Made by a program: the position numbers and the translations under genes | Notes under the pieces: generated by a model | Seen by the model: only the letters and a program-made list of their open reading frames with translations | The model's database searches: none | What the model was told of the DNA's origin: nothing | Assembly: GCF_000421645.1 (NCBI RefSeq) | Contig: NZ_ATXK01000011.1 | Location: 62,001-126,000 of the forward strand | Direction: 5' to 3' | DNA length: 64,000 nucleotides | Origin: Aurantimonas coralicida DSM 14790 | GTDB taxonomy: Bacteria > Pseudomonadota > Alphaproteobacteria > Rhizobiales > Rhizobiaceae | Part shown: positions 60,103-64,000 of the stretch, one piece after another | How positions within the stretch are numbered: the first letter of the stretch is position 1 | How the letters are laid out: every line of letters starts with the position of its first letter

Positions 60103-62427
60103 TCAGGCCGCGGCCTGCCGGCCCCGCTTGGTCAGCCGCACCGGGATCGACTTGGCGGCCGGCACATGGGCCCGCCTGGAATGGTGCCAGAGCGGCAGCA
60201 GGGCGTTGAGTTCCGGGTAATAGCCGCCGCAATTGCCCTTCGGCATCGCCCAGGCATGGACCCGGTAATCCTCGACCTTGCGGACGATCCCGTCGTCGGT
60301 ATGGGTCTGGACATCGACGCGGTCGTCGTTCCGAAGACCCAGCCGCTGCATGTCCTCCTCGTTCATCAGGATGACCATGCGGGTGCCGAACACCCCGCGC
60401 AGACGGTCGTCATAGCCGTAGATCGTCGTGTTGAACTGATCGTTCGAGCGCAGGGTGATCAGCTTCAGGACATCGGCGCTGGTCGTGTCGATGTCCGGGT
60501 CGACGTCGAAGGTGTCCGGGGTGAGGAAATTCGCCTTGCCGGATTCCGTGCGCCATTCGCGATAGGAGGCGCCGATGTCGCGATGGAACCCGCCGGGCGT
60601 GCCCATGCGCTTGTTGAAGTCGCGGAAATCGGTCGGATAGGCCCGCTCGATCGCGTCGCGGACCTTGGCGTAGTCGCCGACCCATTCATCCCACGGCACG
60701 GTCGATTTGCCCGGCACCAGCGCCTTGGCGAGTTCGGCGACGATCTTGGGCTCCGACAGGAGCTCGCGCGACGCCGGCTCGCGGTGGCCGAAGGAGGCAT
60801 GGATGCAGGCGGTCGAATCCTCCATGGAAACCGTCTGCGGCCCGCTCGCCTGCGTGTCGCGCTCGATGCGGCCGATGCAGGGCAGGATGTAGTTGATCTC
60901 CGCCGTCAGCAGGTGGTTGCGGTTCAGCTTTGTGGAGATCTGGACATTGAGGCGCATACGCCGCCAGGCATCCTCCATGCGGGCCGTGTCGGGAATGGCG
61001 CGGGAGAAATTGCCGCCCAGCGCCACGAAGGCCTTCACCGATCCGTCGAGAATGCCCTCGCAGGTTCCGATCGTGTCGAGACCGTCTTCCTTGGGAACCG
61101 TGAAGCCGTAGAACTCCTCGAACTTTTCCACCGGGATCAGCTTCAGCTTCTCGGTGATGCCGACGGTGCGCTGGCCCTGCACGTTGGAATGGCCGCGGAT
61201 CGGCGAGATGCCGGCGCCCGGCTTGCCCATCATGCCGCGCATCAGGAGGAGGTTGACCAGCATCTGCACGTTCTCGATGCCGTGCCGGTGCTGGGTGAGG
61301 CCCATGCCGTAATTGCCGATGACCTTCTCGGCCTTCGCATAGACCCGGCCGACATGCTCCAGCTCGTCCCGCGGCAGGCCGGAGCAGCGCACGATCTCGT
61401 CCCAGTCCGCCTGCCGCACGAAGCGCTCGAACTCGTCGAAGCCGTGGCAATGCGTCTCGATGAAATCGACGTCGAGCACTCGCGACCGGCCGGTCTCCCG
61501 GGCCGCATCGTCGAGGGCGAAGACCGCCTTGGCGATGCCGGTCATGGCCGCGATGTCGCCGCCGCCGCGCACCTGGTAATAGTCGCTCGACATCTTCGTC
61601 CCCTCGTCGGGGGACAACATCTCCGTCGGCGATTGCGGGTTCTTGAAGCGCATCAGGCCGCGCTCCAGCACCGGATTGAAGGTGATCACCGGCGCCCCGC
61701 GCTTGCGCGCCTCCTGCACCCAGTGCAGCAGCCGCGGCGCATTGGTGCCGGTGTTGTGGCCGAAGAAGAACATCATGTCGCACTGGTCGAAATCGTCCAG
61801 CGTGACCGTGCCCACCGGCGAGCCGATCGATTCCGGCAGGCCGACCGACGTGGATTCGTGGCACATGTTGGAGGAGTCGGGCAGGTTGTTGGACCCGTAG
61901 ATCCGCGCCATCAGCTGCCACATATGCGAGGTCTCGAGCGCGGCGCGGCCCGAGACGTAGAACACCGCCGATTTCGGATCGATGGCGTTGAGCTCGGCGG
62001 CGATCTCACGGAAGGCGTCCTCCCACTTCACCGGCACATACTGGTCGAGCGTGCGGTCGTAGCGCATCGGGGTCGTCAGCCGGCCCTGCTTCTCCAGATC
62101 GTGGTCCGTCCACTCCAGAAGCTCGCTCACCGTATGCTTCGCGAAGAACTCGCGGTCGCAACGCTTCGGCGTCGTTTCCCAGATCGTCGCCTTGGCGCCG
62201 TTCTCGCAATATTCGAAGGTATGCGGCTCGGCGGGCTTGGCCCAGGAGCACGAGACGCATTGATAGCCGTCGGCCTTGTTCTGCTTCTGCAGGGTCGCCC
62301 ACAGGGTGGACGCCAGCATGCCCTCGTCCTTGGCGTGGGACAGGAGCGACTTGACCGAGCCCCAGCCGCCGGTCGGCTGGTCATATTGTTCGATGGTCGG
62401 ATTGTCGGTGTTTTCGCTGCGTTCCAT
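60103..62427 (-). CDS. FdhF/YdeP family molybdopterin oxidoreductase
   Basis: 774 residues. The family's opening PTGGWGSVKSLLSHAKDEGM leads to a cysteine-containing segment YQCVSCSWAKPAEPHTFEYC (possible cluster ligands), then the molybdopterin region VFYVSGRAALETSHMWQLMA, SSNMCHESTSVGLPESIGSP, FFGHNTGTNAPR and the C-terminal LITLRSNDQFNTTIYGYDDR domain. E. coli YdeP is a relative tied to acid resistance; substrate and electron acceptor are unknown. No fdhD is adjacent. ATG 62427 has GGAG 6 bases upstream; ATG 62439 is the alternative. Confidence 0.9.
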   Translation of the reverse strand: MERSENTDNPTIEQYDQPTGGWGSVKSLLSHAKDEGMLASTLWATLQKQNKADGYQCVSCSWAKPAEPHTFEYCENGAKATIWETTPKRCDREFFAKHTVSELLEWTDHDLEKQGRLTTPMRYDRTLDQYVPVKWEDAFREIAAELNAIDPKSAVFYVSGRAALETSHMWQLMARIYGSNNLPDSSNMCHESTSVGLPESIGSPVGTVTLDDFDQCDMMFFFGHNTGTNAPRLLHWVQEARKRGAPVITFNPVLERGLMRFKNPQSPTEMLSPDEGTKMSSDYYQVRGGGDIAAMTGIAKAVFALDDAARETGRSRVLDVDFIETHCHGFDEFERFVRQADWDEIVRCSGLPRDELEHVGRVYAKAEKVIGNYGMGLTQHRHGIENVQMLVNLLLMRGMMGKPGAGISPIRGHSNVQGQRTVGITEKLKLIPVEKFEEFYGFTVPKEDGLDTIGTCEGILDGSVKAFVALGGNFSRAIPDTARMEDAWRRMRLNVQISTKLNRNHLLTAEINYILPCIGRIERDTQASGPQTVSMEDSTACIHASFGHREPASRELLSEPKIVAELAKALVPGKSTVPWDEWVGDYAKVRDAIERAYPTDFRDFNKRMGTPGGFHRDIGASYREWRTESGKANFLTPDTFDVDPDIDTTSADVLKLITLRSNDQFNTTIYGYDDRLRGVFGTRMVILMNEEDMQRLGLRNDDRVDVQTHTDDGIVRKVEDYRVHAWAMPKGNCGGYYPELNALLPLWHHSRRAHVPAAKSIPVRLTKRGRQAAA

Positions 62428-62560
62428 GTCCGTCTCCATGCAACCTGTCAGGAGAGCTCAGGAGCCACTCCCGGCAAACCGTAAGCCTGACGGGTCAACT
62501 CCGCAGGCTCGCACGCGGTTGCATGTGACGAATTGTCGGGCCGCTGAAGAACGCCGCGCG

Positions 62561-63109
62561 TCAGCGCTGCACCACCAGCCTTGCGCCGCGCCTCAGATAC
62601 GGCGCCAGCCGCAGCATGTCGGCCGGCGCCACCGCGACGCAGCCCTGCGTCGGTGGATAGCCGGGCTTGGCGACATGCAGGAAGATCGCGCTGCCGCGGC
62701 CCCGGCCGCGCTGCCGGATGTTCCAGTCGAGCACCACGACGAAATTGTAGAGGCGGTCGGCACGCGCCATTCGCTCGGCACTCGCCGGAAACGGCAGCCG
62801 GACATGGCGATTGTAGGCCGCGTGGTTGGGCGCGTCGCACCATCCGTCCACATCGGCCCGGATCCGCCGGATCGGCAACGGCGCGGCCGGGCGCGCCATC
62901 CGGCCCGGCCGGTGCCAGGCCGACAGCACGTCCATCGCGGCGACCGGCGTCGCGCCGTCGCCTTCGCGCTTGAAGATCGTCGTGCCCGACCGGCCGAGCG
63001 CGCAGGGCAGGCGCAAAGGCCCGGCACACAGGATGCCGCGACGGGGATTGCCGGGCGCGCGCCGGACCATCAGCACCGGTTTTTTTGGAATCATTCGCAA
63101 CTGGACCAT
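62561..63109 (-). CDS. L,D-transpeptidase (YkuD domain)
   Basis: 182-residue protein. The catalytic region SAIFLHVAKPGYPPTQGCVA then VAPADMLRLAPYL carries the family His and Cys (HxxxxxxxxxxGC). LGRSGTTIFKREGDGATPVA and NFVVVLDWN precede it. These enzymes cross-link peptidoglycan at 3-3 positions or attach proteins to it. No strong signal peptide is seen after MVQLRMIPKKPVLMVRRAPG, so export is uncertain. Codons 8-10 contain A7, but the frame is intact. It is divergent from the response-regulator gene. Confidence 0.88.
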   Translation of the reverse strand: MVQLRMIPKKPVLMVRRAPGNPRRGILCAGPLRLPCALGRSGTTIFKREGDGATPVAAMDVLSAWHRPGRMARPAAPLPIRRIRADVDGWCDAPNHAAYNRHVRLPFPASAERMARADRLYNFVVVLDWNIRQRGRGRGSAIFLHVAKPGYPPTQGCVAVAPADMLRLAPYLRRGARLVVQR

Positions 63110-63206
63110 GACACGGCGGGAAAACCGCCTATGTCTATCACGAATTGTTACAGCCGCGAGCCGCTCCGTCGGCGCGACGGCAGAGAAAACCGGGCGACGA
63201 TATCGC

Positions 63207-63890
63207 ATGAGCGTACGCAGCATTCTCATCGTCGATGACGACACCGATCTTCGGCAGACCCTGGCCGACCAGCTCTCCCTCCACGAGGAGTTCACGGTCC
63301 TGCAGGAGCCCGACGCGACCAAGGGCATCAATGCCGCGCGGGCCGGGCTGATCGACCTCGTGGTGATGGATGTCGGCCTGCCCGACATGGACGGCCGCGA
63401 GGCGGTGAAGGTCCTGCGCAAGACCGGGTTCAAGGCGCCGATCATCATCCTGACCGGCCAGGACACCGACGCCGACACCATTCTCGGCCTCGAGGCGGGG
63501 GCGAACGACTACGTCACCAAGCCGTTCCGCTTTGCCGTGCTGCTGGCCCGCATCCGCGCCCAGCTGCGCCAGCACGAGAACAGCGAGGACGCCACCTTCC
63601 AGGTCGGCCCCTACATCTTCAAGCCCAGCCAGAAGGTGCTTCTCGACGACAAGGGCGGCAAGATCCGCCTGACCGAGAAGGAGACGGCGATCATCCGCTA
63701 TCTCTACCGCGCCGACCGCCGGGTGATCACCCGCGACGTGCTGCTGGAGGAGGTCTGGGGCTACAATTCCGGCGTCACCACCCACACGCTGGAGACCCAT
63801 GTCTACCGGCTGCGCCAGAAGATCGAGGCGGACCCGTCCAGTGCGCGGATCCTGATCACCGAATCCGGCGGCTACAAGCTCGTCCCCTGA
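63207..63890 (+). CDS. OmpR-family response regulator
   Basis: 227 residues. The receiver domain shows the acidic pocket SILIVDDDTD, phospho-acceptor Asp in LVVMDVGLPDMDG (about residue 53), Thr in IIILTGQD, and Lys in NDYVTKPFRFAVLLAR. The C-terminal winged helix has IRLTEKETAIIRYLYRADRR and THTLETHVYRLRQKIEADPS. No histidine kinase is adjacent in the window. Being divergent from the YkuD gene with a 97-base gap, it may regulate it; that is a positional inference. The last 110 bases of the window hold no gene. Confidence 0.92.
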   Translation: MSVRSILIVDDDTDLRQTLADQLSLHEEFTVLQEPDATKGINAARAGLIDLVVMDVGLPDMDGREAVKVLRKTGFKAPIIILTGQDTDADTILGLEAGANDYVTKPFRFAVLLARIRAQLRQHENSEDATFQVGPYIFKPSQKVLLDDKGGKIRLTEKETAIIRYLYRADRRVITRDVLLEEVWGYNSGVTTHTLETHVYRLRQKIEADPSSARILITESGGYKLVP

Positions 63891-64000
63891 TGCTGGCCGC
63901 CCCGGAAAGCTGCGGATGAGCGCTGCCTGCCGGTCGGAAGCGGCAGGTCGTGAGTTTCCATCAATTCGCCGCTCCCGTATAACCATTCGCTAACGCTCCC

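Noticed and set aside
62561-63109. A7 run at the start of the YkuD gene as a second slippage site
   Set aside because: The frame is uninterrupted through the run to the catalytic Cys, so there is no need for slippage.

Overview
The window is GC-rich, gene-dense chromosomal DNA from an alphaproteobacterium, most likely of the order Hyphomicrobiales (Rhizobiales). This rests on gene content and order: dapF-mtaB-ftsY-septation protein, the ccmABCDG cluster divergent from acnA, DUF1223 and DUF2794 proteins, an IalB-like secreted protein, a DUF1127 protein, and a hemC-hemD-mitofilin-like-hemY cluster near tsaD-gpsA. I cannot name a genus. I see no rRNA, CRISPR array, insertion sequence, prophage or attachment site. 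One tRNA gene, tRNA-Ala(CGC), is present. The first gene is cut by the window edge.

Layout. 0-7 kb, plus strand: old yellow enzyme (5' cut), dapF, mtaB, ftsY, a YciB/IspZ-type septation protein and a DUF533 protein. ftsY is split by an apparent -1 frameshift at a run of nine A. 6.7-10.5 kb, minus strand: a Nudix hydrolase and the cytochrome c maturation cluster ccmA-B-C-D-G. 10.8-16 kb: acnA with a TTG start, DUF1223, DUF2794, a GNAT and a Bax-inhibitor-1 protein. 16.9-21 kb: a YbbA/YbbP-type ABC exporter divergent from a TesA-type esterase. 21-27 kb: small genes including thpR, a DUF1232 protein, ialB-like, rlmN, an orphan BrnA-like RHH protein, a GST and a LysE exporter. 27.5-34 kb: argG, a lactate-permease-family transporter, a luciferase-like oxidoreductase, a HAD phosphatase, an MFS exporter and the tRNA. 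34-41 kb: YggT, DUF167, DUF1127, ppa, a PH-domain protein, a serine-glyoxylate-type aminotransferase, typA and a 69-residue protein made of two repeats. 41-49 kb: phoD, an M3 peptidase, a marR-MFS pair, and an overlapping pair encoding an ICMT-like methyltransferase and a membrane hydrolase-like protein. 49-60 kb: a class I amidotransferase, TerB, hemY, a mitofilin-like protein, hemD and hemC, divergent from tsaD-gpsA; then YciI, EVE, DUF3072 and a lysine-methyltransferase-like protein. 60-64 kb: a YdeP-type molybdopterin oxidoreductase, a YkuD L,D-transpeptidase and a divergent OmpR-type regulator.

How the genes fit together. Most are housekeeping. Two themes recur. The first is RNA and translation: TsaD makes t6A37, MtaB methylthiolates it, RlmN methylates RNA, and ThpR, TypA, FtsY and the tRNA also belong here. 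The second is heme and membrane architecture: hemC, hemD and hemY sit with a mitofilin-like membrane-shaping protein, and the ccm genes export and attach heme. The points most worth a second look are the A9 tract in ftsY, the roughly 320-residue low-complexity segment of the mitofilin-like protein, the two-repeat small protein, the methyltransferase/hydrolase overlap and a few unexplained inverted repeats. I did not find a clear new multi-gene defence or mobile system.
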